Program-made: the position numbers and the translations under genes
Origin: Gammaproteobacteria bacterium
Lineage (GTDB): Bacteria > Pseudomonadota > Gammaproteobacteria > Burkholderiales > Burkholderiaceae_B
Reading direction: 5' to 3'
NCBI GenBank assembly: GCA_030832095.1
Contig: JAURJT010000020.1
Span: forward strand, 62,001 to 126,000
Length of the DNA: 64,000 bases
Shown: positions 47,108-55,323 of the stretch, in pieces
Numbering within the stretch: position 1 is the first letter of the stretch
Layout: each line of letters begins with the position of its first letter
Notes under the pieces: generated by a model
What the model was told of the DNA's origin: nothing
Seen by the model: the letters and a program-made list of their open reading frames with translations, nothing else
The model's database searches: none

Positions 47108-49696
47108 TTATGGGCGCCGTTGATGCCAGTAACGCTGTCGAAGTTGGCTATACGCTTGAACCTTTAGGCCAATTGGCAACGACTCTGCCACAACAGCGCC
47201 GTGTTGGTCGGTTTGCCAGAATTTTGTCTGCGCATCAAGCCAGCGGCGCTGAATGACGGGATGCGGGTGTCCAAAGCGATTTAGATACCCAGTCTGCGCG
47301 ATCGCGTGTTGCGCCTTGATCTGTTGCACAAAGCGCTTTGAGGAGGACGTGTCTGAGCCATGATGTGCCACCACGACAAGGTCAGCCGCCAACCCACTCA
47401 CCACGACGGAGGTCGGGATCGCTGAGTCAGATTTGAATGACTGAGGCGATTCTGGTGATTCAGGCAACTCTGCCGCGTGCTGCTCAACCAACAATTGCTC
47501 TTGCTGAATCCCGATGTCTCCAGGCAACAGGGCCGAATGCCGTAAGCCTTGAACGTGAAGCACACAACTTTGCGCATTTTTTGACAGCTTGCCTTTGGCA
47601 GAGCGCAGAGGCGCGACCTTGTTGGAGCCATTCACCTCAACGGGTTGCTTCGCTTCAGGATGCAAAAACTGAAACACTACACCATCCCACACCCAACGTT
47701 GCCCTCTTTCGCAAAGCAAGGCCCGCTTGGGCGCTTTAACAAACGCTGTCGGGGCACTCGTTGGCCCTGCCTGTCTAAGCCAGTCTTGTAGCGCGAACGA
47801 ACTATAAAACGTGCCAACCGGTAGCGCCTTGAGCACTGCTAGCAAGCCCCCTGTGTGATCGCTATCCGCATGCGAGACAACCAGGCCATCCAGCTTGCGC
47901 ACGCCAAGCGCCCGCAAGCCTGGCAAGATCGTACGCGTACCGGCCTCGCTCACGCCTTGGCGTGGCCCTGTATCAAACAAAACATCGTGGCTTTGCGTTT
48001 GCAAAAGCGCCGCTCCACCCTGCCCGACATCAAACGCTAGCAACCGCCAGCTTCCAGACGCAGGTCGTTGCGGCTCAAACGACAAGACTGGTACTAGCAG
48101 GCACCAACCAGCCCAGCGAACAGGCCAACCAGGAGGCTGTAGCGCCCAGCACAACCCAGCACCGGCAAGCGCCAAGGTCCAAAACGGTGCTGCAGCCACA
48201 TCAAAGGCAGCCCACGATAAATTTGCTAACCACGTCACGGGGATGAGTGTGTATTTGAGCGCTAGGTGAGCGAGCATACCGCTTGCTTTGGCCAACCAAC
48301 CTAGACCAGGTATCATGCCAAAGACTGCCAAAGCCAGCGCCAACGGCGTCACGACAAACGTCAACACAGGGATCGCAAGCGCATTAGCCAAGGGCGACAC
48401 CAACGAGACCTGCTGAAACAAAAAGGTCAACACCGGCAGCATCGCAACTGTAATGAGCCACTGCAAACGCGTTGCCTCGGCGCACACTTGTTTGGCGCGT
48501 TGCCAGTGCGAGTGCGCCTGGCTCAGTTTGCTACCCACCATGCCGGCTGCAAACAAAACCCCTACCGCCAAAAACGACAACCAAAAGCCGGTCGCCAGTG
48601 GCGCCCAGGGATCAGCCAGAACCACCACCGCGGCGGCGGCGGCCAACACGCGAGACGCCGATAAAGGATGGCGCAGCAGTATCGACGCTGCGACGCAGGC
48701 CAACATAAAAAAGGTGCGTTGGGCAGGCACACCCCAGCCGGCCAATAAGCAATACAACCAAGCCACTAGCATCGCCACAAGCGTCGCCACCACCCTTGCG
48801 GGGACTCGTTCGCACAGCAAACGCCCGCGCCAACTCATGGTCTTCATCAGCAACAGCGTGAGCCATCCGCCAACCGCTGCCAGCATGGTCACATGCGAGC
48901 CGCTAATTGAGACTAAGTGAGTAATTCCTGTCAGGTTGAAGATCCGCCAGTGCTCTTGCTTGACACTATCTTGGTCGCCGATGGCCAGAGCGATCAGCAC
49001 CGCACCATAGGACATGTTTACCGTGACGCGGCGCATGCCTTCGCGCACAACATGTCGCGCGCGTGCCACACTCACCGAGAAGCTTGCGTAGGGCTCATCC
49101 GCTAATAAGACCGGAACCCCTCGCACGCGCCCGAGCGCTCGAATGTTTTTTGCAAAGAGGTGGCCTTCATAATCAAAACCATGCGGATTGAGATTGCTAT
49201 GTGGTCGACGCAATACCAGCGCGGCACGAAACAGCTGCCCAGGCAACACCTGAGGCATGGTCGGCGTCTTTAACCAAGACACTTGTAAAGAGGTGGGCAC
49301 CCCTGCTTTGAAGGGCTCAAGCACTTGTGCCTCAAAGCGCAGACTTTCTGAGGTGTCGTTAGGCAAAGACGTCACCCTAAACGTCAGGCGGGTGACAACG
49401 TTTTCATGCTCAAGCGCGAGTACGGCGCTTAGGCGCTGCTCTGCACGCCAAGTTACCCAGGTGATGCTTAACAATAAGACCAACAAAACTACCGTAGGCT
49501 GCTGCAACGTCCGACCAGCGCGTTTAATCTTGTTAGTCTGCTTTTGATCGTCGCCTCGTTGAAGCAGGCACAATAGAGCGAATAGGCCTGCAACACAAAG
49601 ACTCGCTGCATACAAGCTCTCGAGGGCGGGCAGCCTAGGCGAGCTCTGCACCAGCACCGCACCCAACACAATCGCCAGCGCACAAATTGTACCCAT
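47108..49696 (-). CDS. comEC: DNA internalisation competence protein ComEC/Rec2
   Basis: 862 residues. An N-terminal soluble domain (DUF4131, OB-like), then a Competence domain with about ten membrane helices including LVSISGSHVTMLAAVGG, then a C-terminal metallo-beta-lactamase domain with LAFDVGQGGAALLQT and the metal motif SHADSDHTGG. It forms the inner-membrane channel for single-stranded DNA in natural transformation. The ATG at 49696 is the first start after an in-frame TGA and lies at the base of a 12-bp hairpin, with no separate ribosome site. Confidence 0.93.
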   Translation of the reverse strand: MGTICALAIVLGAVLVQSSPRLPALESLYAASLCVAGLFALLCLLQRGDDQKQTNKIKRAGRTLQQPTVVLLVLLLSITWVTWRAEQRLSAVLALEHENVVTRLTFRVTSLPNDTSESLRFEAQVLEPFKAGVPTSLQVSWLKTPTMPQVLPGQLFRAALVLRRPHSNLNPHGFDYEGHLFAKNIRALGRVRGVPVLLADEPYASFSVSVARARHVVREGMRRVTVNMSYGAVLIALAIGDQDSVKQEHWRIFNLTGITHLVSISGSHVTMLAAVGGWLTLLLMKTMSWRGRLLCERVPARVVATLVAMLVAWLYCLLAGWGVPAQRTFFMLACVAASILLRHPLSASRVLAAAAAVVVLADPWAPLATGFWLSFLAVGVLFAAGMVGSKLSQAHSHWQRAKQVCAEATRLQWLITVAMLPVLTFLFQQVSLVSPLANALAIPVLTFVVTPLALALAVFGMIPGLGWLAKASGMLAHLALKYTLIPVTWLANLSWAAFDVAAAPFWTLALAGAGLCWALQPPGWPVRWAGWCLLVPVLSFEPQRPASGSWRLLAFDVGQGGAALLQTQSHDVLFDTGPRQGVSEAGTRTILPGLRALGVRKLDGLVVSHADSDHTGGLLAVLKALPVGTFYSSFALQDWLRQAGPTSAPTAFVKAPKRALLCERGQRWVWDGVVFQFLHPEAKQPVEVNGSNKVAPLRSAKGKLSKNAQSCVLHVQGLRHSALLPGDIGIQQEQLLVEQHAAELPESPESPQSFKSDSAIPTSVVVSGLAADLVVVAHHGSDTSSSKRFVQQIKAQHAIAQTGYLNRFGHPHPVIQRRWLDAQTKFWQTDQHGAVVAESLPIGLKVQAYSQLRQRYWHQRRP

Positions 49697-49725
49697 GCAG
49701 CATCACACCAAACGTGTGATGCTGC
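49697..49725 (-). promoter_or_regulatory. 12-bp perfect hairpin abutting the comEC start codon
   Basis: GCAGCATCACAC and GTGTGATGCTGC form a perfect 12-bp stem with a 5-nt loop; the last stem base is the nucleotide before the comEC ATG. No T-run follows. It could be the end of the upstream gene's transcript or mask the comEC start, giving control of translation. Confidence 0.5.
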
Positions 49726-49887
49726 CGCTTGTCGCGCATCGGCGCAACAAGGACTGGACAAAAACATCGCGTTCGAACCTAAACTTGTTAAGTTCTAATA
49801 AGTCATAACTACGGGCTTTAGAAAAAGCCCCCAGCCATGCCTCGACATCTCAATTAACAGAGACCAATGAAGACTCGCACGGGTTGA

Positions 49888-51246
49888 CTACACCACCGTT
49901 GCTACATACCCTTCAGGCGGCGCAACATAGCCAGGTATTTGGGTGACATCGACCTCGTCAATCTGTTCAGCACCCAGGTACGCTTTGGCGTACTGCAGAT
50001 AAACTTTCTCCCAAATAAAGACATCAAAGAGATCTGGGTCGATATGTTGCCCTAAATTCATCGAGCCCATAATTTTCAGCGACTCAGACAGGGACTTTGC
50101 TTTTTTGTACGGACGATCGCTTGCGGTTAACGCCTCAAAAATATCGGCAATCCCCATGCAACGTGCCTGTACCGACATTTGGTCGCGCGTGAGGCCCTTG
50201 GGGTAGCCCTTGCCATCCATCCGTTCATGATGGCCGCCTGCATCGCCAGTCACATCTAACTTGGCGGTTGCTTTAACCTGAATCTTTTGGGCGTTGACAT
50301 CTATTGCACCGCCGGTTTGCCCAGAGGTCTTGCCGCTAGCATCCAAGTTACCAGCAACACTCACCGAGCCCGAACCACCGTCTAACACGATCTTGCCGTT
50401 CACCATTTGTGCCGATGTGGCAACCACCGCGCCACCGGTGTTAATCACTTGCCCAACAACTTGTGAAGCCGCACGCGCCGTCATCAACACACGACCGCCA
50501 GCCGCTTGAATCGACCCAGCGTTATCGACAATCGCCTTGCCATCTGTAGGGCTAACATCAACAGGTGCCGTCACCACAAACGCCAAGGTGTTGTCGCCAC
50601 TTAGGTCGAGCGTAAACGCCTTCGCACCGCCCAACACCACTTGCCCTAAGTTAGCCTCGATATAGCCTTCGTTGCGAACAGCCTCGCCTGCCAACACGGC
50701 ATAGCCACCTTCGGCCACGATAATGCTGCCCTGATTCACAACGCTTGCGCCGGGCACGCCGCCGTCTGTAAAGGCATAATTGCCAGCCATAAATGGTTGA
50801 TCAGTCAACGAACGTGTGGTGGCCAAAAAGCTGCCCGCAGCGACCTGACCGCCTGGTGCGATCAAGACACCGTTTGGATTCAGCACCCATACTTGGCCAT
50901 TGGCCTGCAGTGCGCCTTGAATAACAGAGGCTTGTGTACCCGTGACGCGATTCAATGCAATCGACGAAGCTGAGGGCTGCACAAAGCGCACCGACGAGCC
51001 GCGACCAACTGAGAAGTTGCCCCAGTTAATCACTGCCTTGTCTGAAGACTGCTTGATGGTGGTTTGCGCGGCAGATTGGGTGATCGTTGCAGAGCCTGAA
51101 GAGACAACACCGCCACTGGGCCCGGCCGCATGCACAGCTACCCCAGCGTACAAGCATAAAAGCAGCACCACGGCACGAAAGCGCAGAAACACGCTAAGCG
51201 TGACTTGCATGCAGAGTAATAGGATAGAGATTACTAGTTTCAACAA
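49888..51246 (-). CDS. Chimeric protein: filamentous-haemagglutinin secretion domain joined to C-terminal part of HD-GYP
   Basis: 452 residues, one open frame. Residues 1-338: signal peptide then a two-partner-secretion (TpsA) domain with INWGNFSVGRGSSVRF, SIALNRVTGTQ, LNPNGVLIAPGGQV and repeats GNYAF/GSIIVAEGGYAVLAG. Residues 339-452: HHERMDGKGYPKGLTRDQ and ADIFEALTASDRPYKKAKS, the second half of an HD-GYP c-di-GMP phosphodiesterase domain, without its HD half. The join is at codon 339 (50232), right where TpsA proteins usually continue GDAGGG. This looks like a deletion that fused two genes in frame, or a real domain swap. ATG 51210 is an alternative start. The HD-GYP part is cytoplasmic in known proteins, so secretion of this product is doubtful. 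Confidence 0.75.
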   Translation of the reverse strand: MLKLVISILLLCMQVTLSVFLRFRAVVLLLCLYAGVAVHAAGPSGGVVSSGSATITQSAAQTTIKQSSDKAVINWGNFSVGRGSSVRFVQPSASSIALNRVTGTQASVIQGALQANGQVWVLNPNGVLIAPGGQVAAGSFLATTRSLTDQPFMAGNYAFTDGGVPGASVVNQGSIIVAEGGYAVLAGEAVRNEGYIEANLGQVVLGGAKAFTLDLSGDNTLAFVVTAPVDVSPTDGKAIVDNAGSIQAAGGRVLMTARAASQVVGQVINTGGAVVATSAQMVNGKIVLDGGSGSVSVAGNLDASGKTSGQTGGAIDVNAQKIQVKATAKLDVTGDAGGHHERMDGKGYPKGLTRDQMSVQARCMGIADIFEALTASDRPYKKAKSLSESLKIMGSMNLGQHIDPDLFDVFIWEKVYLQYAKAYLGAEQIDEVDVTQIPGYVAPPEGYVATVV

Positions 51247-51584
51247 AGAGGCTCGCGACTAAGCAAAACACACAATTAATTTCAGAATGTGTGGATTTTG
51301 CTTGATGAACCTGTTGTGCCGTCGTAATACGGATACCAAACCTCGTTGCAGAGGCATATCGTGCATTAATGTGCTTAGCTTTGCGTTATTTGTCTTCTGG
51401 CAAGCGATAAATCTGTTCAAAAAAACAACTCAATCTTTCATGGCTTTAGCGGATTAAGATCACAAGCAACGCGAACCTTCTGCTGCGCACACTACGCTTT
51501 CGAACATGACGCAAAGTCGGGATCACAACAACGCACTCGACAAAATCAAAGCGACCAGAAAAAAACTACACCACGAAGCGAACC
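51247..51584. other. 338-bp intergenic region
   Basis: Between the chimeric gene and tatD, both on the minus strand. Apart from the inverted repeat at 51262-51302 no coding sequence, RNA gene or terminator was seen; it is AT-richer than the genes around it. Promoter elements for the chimera are expected in its left part. Confidence 0.4.
51262..51302. repeat. Inverted repeat upstream of the chimeric gene
   Basis: AGCAAAACACACA and TGTGTGGATTTTGCT form a 13-bp stem with a 2-nt bulge around a 13-nt AT-rich loop, 16 bp upstream of the chimeric gene start. It could be an operator or leader hairpin. Confidence 0.4.
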
Positions 51585-52388
51585 TTAATGCGCAGCAACC
51601 GCCAAGCGAGGGCAAACCCGTCGTGCCGTCTCAGCAGTTGCCTTCACTACCTCGTCCACCGAGCACCCACGTAACCTAGCAAGCGTCTGCGCAATCTGGA
51701 GCACCTCGTGCGGTTCGTTACGAGCCCCTTTGGCTAGCCACGCTGGTGAAATATCCGGCGCATCGGTCTCAAGCACCAAGGCACTTAACTCAAACTCTGT
51801 CGCCAAGCGCCGAATCTGCAACGAACGATCAAACGTCATGGCCCCACCAATGCCTAACGCAAAGCCCAGTTCAACAAACTGTTGCGACTGTTGCACGCTG
51901 CCGTTAAACGCGTGCGCAATCCCGCCACGGACACGATGTCGCCGCAGGTATTTCAACAAGGTGTCTTGCGAACGTCGCACGTGCAACAACACGGGCAAAT
52001 CAAACTCAAGCGCGAGCTTTAACTGCGCTTCGTAAAACAACTCTTGCTTGGCGCGAGGCGCGCCCGACGAAATTTCGGGGATAAAAAAATCAAGCCCAAT
52101 TTCACCCACGGCAATGAGCTTTGGATCAGCGCGATGCTGAAACAAGGCTTCGCGCAGTTGTTCTAAGGACTCGGGTGCAGCGCGCTCAACATACATTGGG
52201 TGAATACCAAGCGCATAAAACCCTTGCGCAAATGAATGTGCCAGCACACGTACACATTCAAAGTTAGCCACTTCAACTGCTGGGATAACAATGGCTTGTA
52301 CGCCCGCCGCTTGTGCTCGCGCAATCACCTGCGCGCGGTCATGGTCGAACTCGGCTGCGTCTAAATGGCAATGCGTGTCAAACAGCAT
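51585..52388 (-). CDS. tatD: TatD-family metal-dependent DNase/hydrolase
   Basis: About 267 residues from ATG 52388; ATG 52403 overlaps the lolD stop by 11 nt and is possible. TatD ligands: DTHCHLD at the N-terminus, GEIGLDFF, HVRRSQD (His), GIAHAFNGS and LETDAPDISP. TatD enzymes are metal-dependent nucleases involved in DNA repair and in clearing DNA. The sequence lies closer to YjjV/TatD paralogues than to the founding TatD. It follows lolD on the same strand. Confidence 0.92.
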   Translation of the reverse strand: MLFDTHCHLDAAEFDHDRAQVIARAQAAGVQAIVIPAVEVANFECVRVLAHSFAQGFYALGIHPMYVERAAPESLEQLREALFQHRADPKLIAVGEIGLDFFIPEISSGAPRAKQELFYEAQLKLALEFDLPVLLHVRRSQDTLLKYLRRHRVRGGIAHAFNGSVQQSQQFVELGFALGIGGAMTFDRSLQIRRLATEFELSALVLETDAPDISPAWLAKGARNEPHEVLQIAQTLARLRGCSVDEVVKATAETARRVCPRLAVAAH

Positions 52389-52392
52389 CGCG

Positions 52393-53076
52393 TCAAGACG
52401 CATCCACCAAGCGCCCTGCCTCCATATGTAGGCGGCGATCGGCTAAGGCAGCCAACTCTTGATCATGGGTCACGATCAAAAAGGCAGTTTTCGCTTCGGC
52501 GTTGACTTGCTTAAGTAAACGAAACATTTGCTGGGCGGTGTGGCGATCAAGATTACCGGTAGGTTCATCAGCCAACACACACGCTGGCTTGGCGACTAAG
52601 GCGCGTGCCAAGGCCACGCGCTGGCGCTCACCACCTGACAACTGCCCCGGAAAATGCTGCACCCTCGCCTGCAAACCCACCAACTCAAGTACTTTTTGCG
52701 CCTCAATACGTGCCTGCCCTCGTGACTCGCGTCGCACGATCAACGGCATTGCCACATTATCTAAAGCCGAAAACTCAGGCAACAAATGATGAAACTGATA
52801 CACAAAGCCCAAGGCATGATTGCGTAAGCGACTGCGTTGGGCTTCAGACAAACCGTCAGTGGCTTGCCCAGACACAGTGATCGAGCCCGAACTAGGCAAA
52901 TCCAACAACCCCAAGGCATGCAACAAGGTGCTTTTGCCTGAACCCGAAGCGCCGACTACCGCCACCATTTCACCGCGCGCAATTGCGATACTGACATCCA
53001 CCAAGACATCGATGCGCGTTAAACCGTCGTCATAGTGTTTGGATAAGTGCGAGGCTTGCAACGCAAAATCAGTCAT
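52393..53076 (-). CDS. lolD: Lipoprotein-releasing system ATP-binding protein LolD
   Basis: 227 residues. Walker [13 protein letters not shown] signature LSGGERQRVALARAL, Walker B VLADEPTGNLD, D- and H-loop (VTHDQELA). It powers release of outer-membrane lipoproteins from the inner membrane to LolA. It overlaps the lolC/E gene by 8 nt, confirming the pairing. Confidence 0.95.
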   Translation of the reverse strand: MTDFALQASHLSKHYDDGLTRIDVLVDVSIAIARGEMVAVVGASGSGKSTLLHALGLLDLPSSGSITVSGQATDGLSEAQRSRLRNHALGFVYQFHHLLPEFSALDNVAMPLIVRRESRGQARIEAQKVLELVGLQARVQHFPGQLSGGERQRVALARALVAKPACVLADEPTGNLDRHTAQQMFRLLKQVNAEAKTAFLIVTHDQELAALADRRLHMEAGRLVDAS

Positions 53077-54349
53077 GGCGCAAGACCTCGGCGGGTTGCA
53101 AACGCGAAGCGCGCCAGCTTGGATACAGCGTGGCCAACAGCGACATGATTAATGAGGTAATGCCAATACTCGTGATATCAGACAGGCGTGGATCAGAGGG
53201 CAACGTGCTAATAAAATAGATTTCACGTGGCAAGAACTGGGCACCCACCATGCGCTCGATCGCAGGCACGATGACATCAATATTGAGTGCAATCGCCGAG
53301 CCACCCACCACTCCTAACAGCGTACCGATCACACCGATCAGTGCACCCTGCACTAAAAAAATGCGGGCAATTTCGCCAGGCGTTGAACCAAAGCTGCGCA
53401 AAATGGCGATATCAGATTGTTTGTCTTTCACCGCCATCACCAGCGATGACAACAAGTTGAAAGCCGCGACCGCCACAATCAAGGCCAAGATCAAAAACAT
53501 CATGCGTTTTTCAGTTTGTACCGCCGCAAACCATGTACGATTGTTACGTGACCAATCTGCGACAGCCACAGTGTTCGGCAATAAGGGCACTAACTCTTGT
53601 GCAATTTGAGGGGCGCGATACATATCATTGACGCGTAACCGCACTCCAGCCATGGCACTGTCACGAAACAGCTTCGCTGCATCGGTCACGTCAACAAACG
53701 CTAACGACGAGTCGTACTCGTAGTGCCCCGAGCGAAACGTACCCACCAAGGTGAACTGTCGCATCCGCGGTGAAAACCCTGCCGGGCTGATATTGGCAGA
53801 CGGCGCAAGCATCATAATGGTTTGCCCAATTCGCACGTTCAACGCGTCGGCTAGGTCTTGCCCGAGCACAATGCCAAATTCTCCAGCCCTGAGATCGGTT
53901 AAGCGCCCGCGCACCATCTGGCTGCCGACCGCTGACACCTCTTTTTCAGTGACTGGATCAATGCCCCGCACCTGCACCCCGCGAAGCTCTTGCCCACGCA
54001 TCACCATGCCTTGAGCCGACACGAAAGGCGCACCTGCTAAGACAGACGGTGATTTTTTAGCCGCGGCAATCAACTCAGGCGCTTGGCTGATGGTGCGCTC
54101 TGCATCCGCACCGGAGGCGTAGATCTCAATGTGCGGCAGCACCGACAGCATACGATCGCGCACGTCTTTTTGAAACCCATTCATGACCGACAACACGACG
54201 ATTAGAGCCGCCACACCCAAGGCGATGCCTGCCATTGAAGTCGCCGCGACAAACGAAACGAAGCGATCGCGTCGGCCTTTGCGACCGCGCAAGCTGCTGA
54301 GACCCGCATAACGGGCGCCAATCCACAATTCGTAAGGTAGTTTGAACAC
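53069..54349 (-). CDS. lolC: Lipoprotein-releasing ABC transporter permease LolC/LolE family
   Basis: 426 residues. The MacB-like topology is clear: first membrane helix around residues 37-58 (ATSMAGIALGVAALIVVLSVM), a large periplasmic domain, and three helices near the C-terminus (around 275-300, 325-350, 380-405). ARYAGLSSLRGRKGRRDRFVSF at the start is typical of LolC/E. Only one permease gene is present, as in species using a single LolF-type homodimer; a second copy may lie elsewhere. It is divergent from the RpfE-like gene. Confidence 0.9.
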   Translation of the reverse strand: MFKLPYELWIGARYAGLSSLRGRKGRRDRFVSFVAATSMAGIALGVAALIVVLSVMNGFQKDVRDRMLSVLPHIEIYASGADAERTISQAPELIAAAKKSPSVLAGAPFVSAQGMVMRGQELRGVQVRGIDPVTEKEVSAVGSQMVRGRLTDLRAGEFGIVLGQDLADALNVRIGQTIMMLAPSANISPAGFSPRMRQFTLVGTFRSGHYEYDSSLAFVDVTDAAKLFRDSAMAGVRLRVNDMYRAPQIAQELVPLLPNTVAVADWSRNNRTWFAAVQTEKRMMFLILALIVAVAAFNLLSSLVMAVKDKQSDIAILRSFGSTPGEIARIFLVQGALIGVIGTLLGVVGGSAIALNIDVIVPAIERMVGAQFLPREIYFISTLPSDPRLSDITSIGITSLIMSLLATLYPSWRASRLQPAEVLRHD

Positions 54350-54408
54350 AGCGGCATTATTACATCAAACCTGCGGCGAACCGCTCTTCATCCCACTACA
54401 ATCCATTT

Positions 54409-55323
54409 ATGCATCTTTTGATTCCTGGGGCACTTCCCCTCTCTAACGTCGCCAAAGATCTGCTTCCACAGGTTGAGCAGCACTGCCCAGCGTTGGTCGA
54501 GCGTCTAAAAACGCTGGTCGCAACGGTGCAAGAGCTCGCGCCCGAGCACACCGGTTGCACGCCCTTTGAGGCGATCAGACTGCAGCAACTGGGCTATACC
54601 CCGCCCGCGGGCGCGAACCTGGGCACAGGCCTCGCGGCACTGCACGCCGGGGTCAAGAACCCCTCCGAAACAGTATGGCTGGCTGAGTTAAGCGCGATTT
54701 CGGTGGGGCGCGAAGGCGCAACCATTGCCCACCCGGCCTCGTTTGAAATCACCACTGACGAGGCTGATGCCCTGTTTGACGCGGTATCAGGGCTGTGGGC
54801 CGACCGGGCGATTTCAGCGTTACCGCTGAATAATAGGCAGTGGCGGATCTGGCTTGACCCAAGCGCCAGTACCAGGTCCCTGACCCCGGCTGCGATGGCT
54901 GAAATGAGGCTATCTGACTGGTGGCCGCAAGAGGATAGCTTACGCGAATGGCGCCGGCTGTTGAACGAGATACAAATGGTGTGGCATGACCATCCCGTCA
55001 ACCTCGCCCGCGCAGAGAGGGGCGAGATGCCAATCAATAGCTTATGGCTGTTTGGTGGCGCGCAGGGCTGGTCTTCGACTCAAGCACTCAGTGCAACTTA
55101 CGAAGGCCTCCACACACCATACCTGCAAGGCGACTGGGCCGCATGGATCGCTGCTCTACCGGCCTTGTCTGAACACCTCGGCACACTCGAGCGCAATACA
55201 AGTTTGACCCTGACCGGCCAACAACGCGCCGTCGTCTTGACGCCCGCACGCAAACGCTGGTGGCATGCTCTGCTCGCACCACGCCCACAACTCTGGAACA
55301 CCTGGTGGAATCTCCCAAACTAA
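54409..55323 (+). CDS. RpfE-type protein (COG4255-like)
   Basis: 304 residues without signal peptide or obvious catalytic motif. The length and neighbourhood (followed by recJ, prfB, lysS) match the RpfE family, which lies beside recJ in Xanthomonas and many betaproteobacteria. Family members have been linked to phosphoglycerate mutase-like folds, but the metal ligands are not evident here, so no reaction is assigned. The C-terminal part is rich in Trp and Arg. The stop overlaps the recJ start region. Confidence 0.7.
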   Translation: MHLLIPGALPLSNVAKDLLPQVEQHCPALVERLKTLVATVQELAPEHTGCTPFEAIRLQQLGYTPPAGANLGTGLAALHAGVKNPSETVWLAELSAISVGREGATIAHPASFEITTDEADALFDAVSGLWADRAISALPLNNRQWRIWLDPSASTRSLTPAAMAEMRLSDWWPQEDSLREWRRLLNEIQMVWHDHPVNLARAERGEMPINSLWLFGGAQGWSSTQALSATYEGLHTPYLQGDWAAWIAALPALSEHLGTLERNTSLTLTGQQRAVVLTPARKRWWHALLAPRPQLWNTWWNLPN

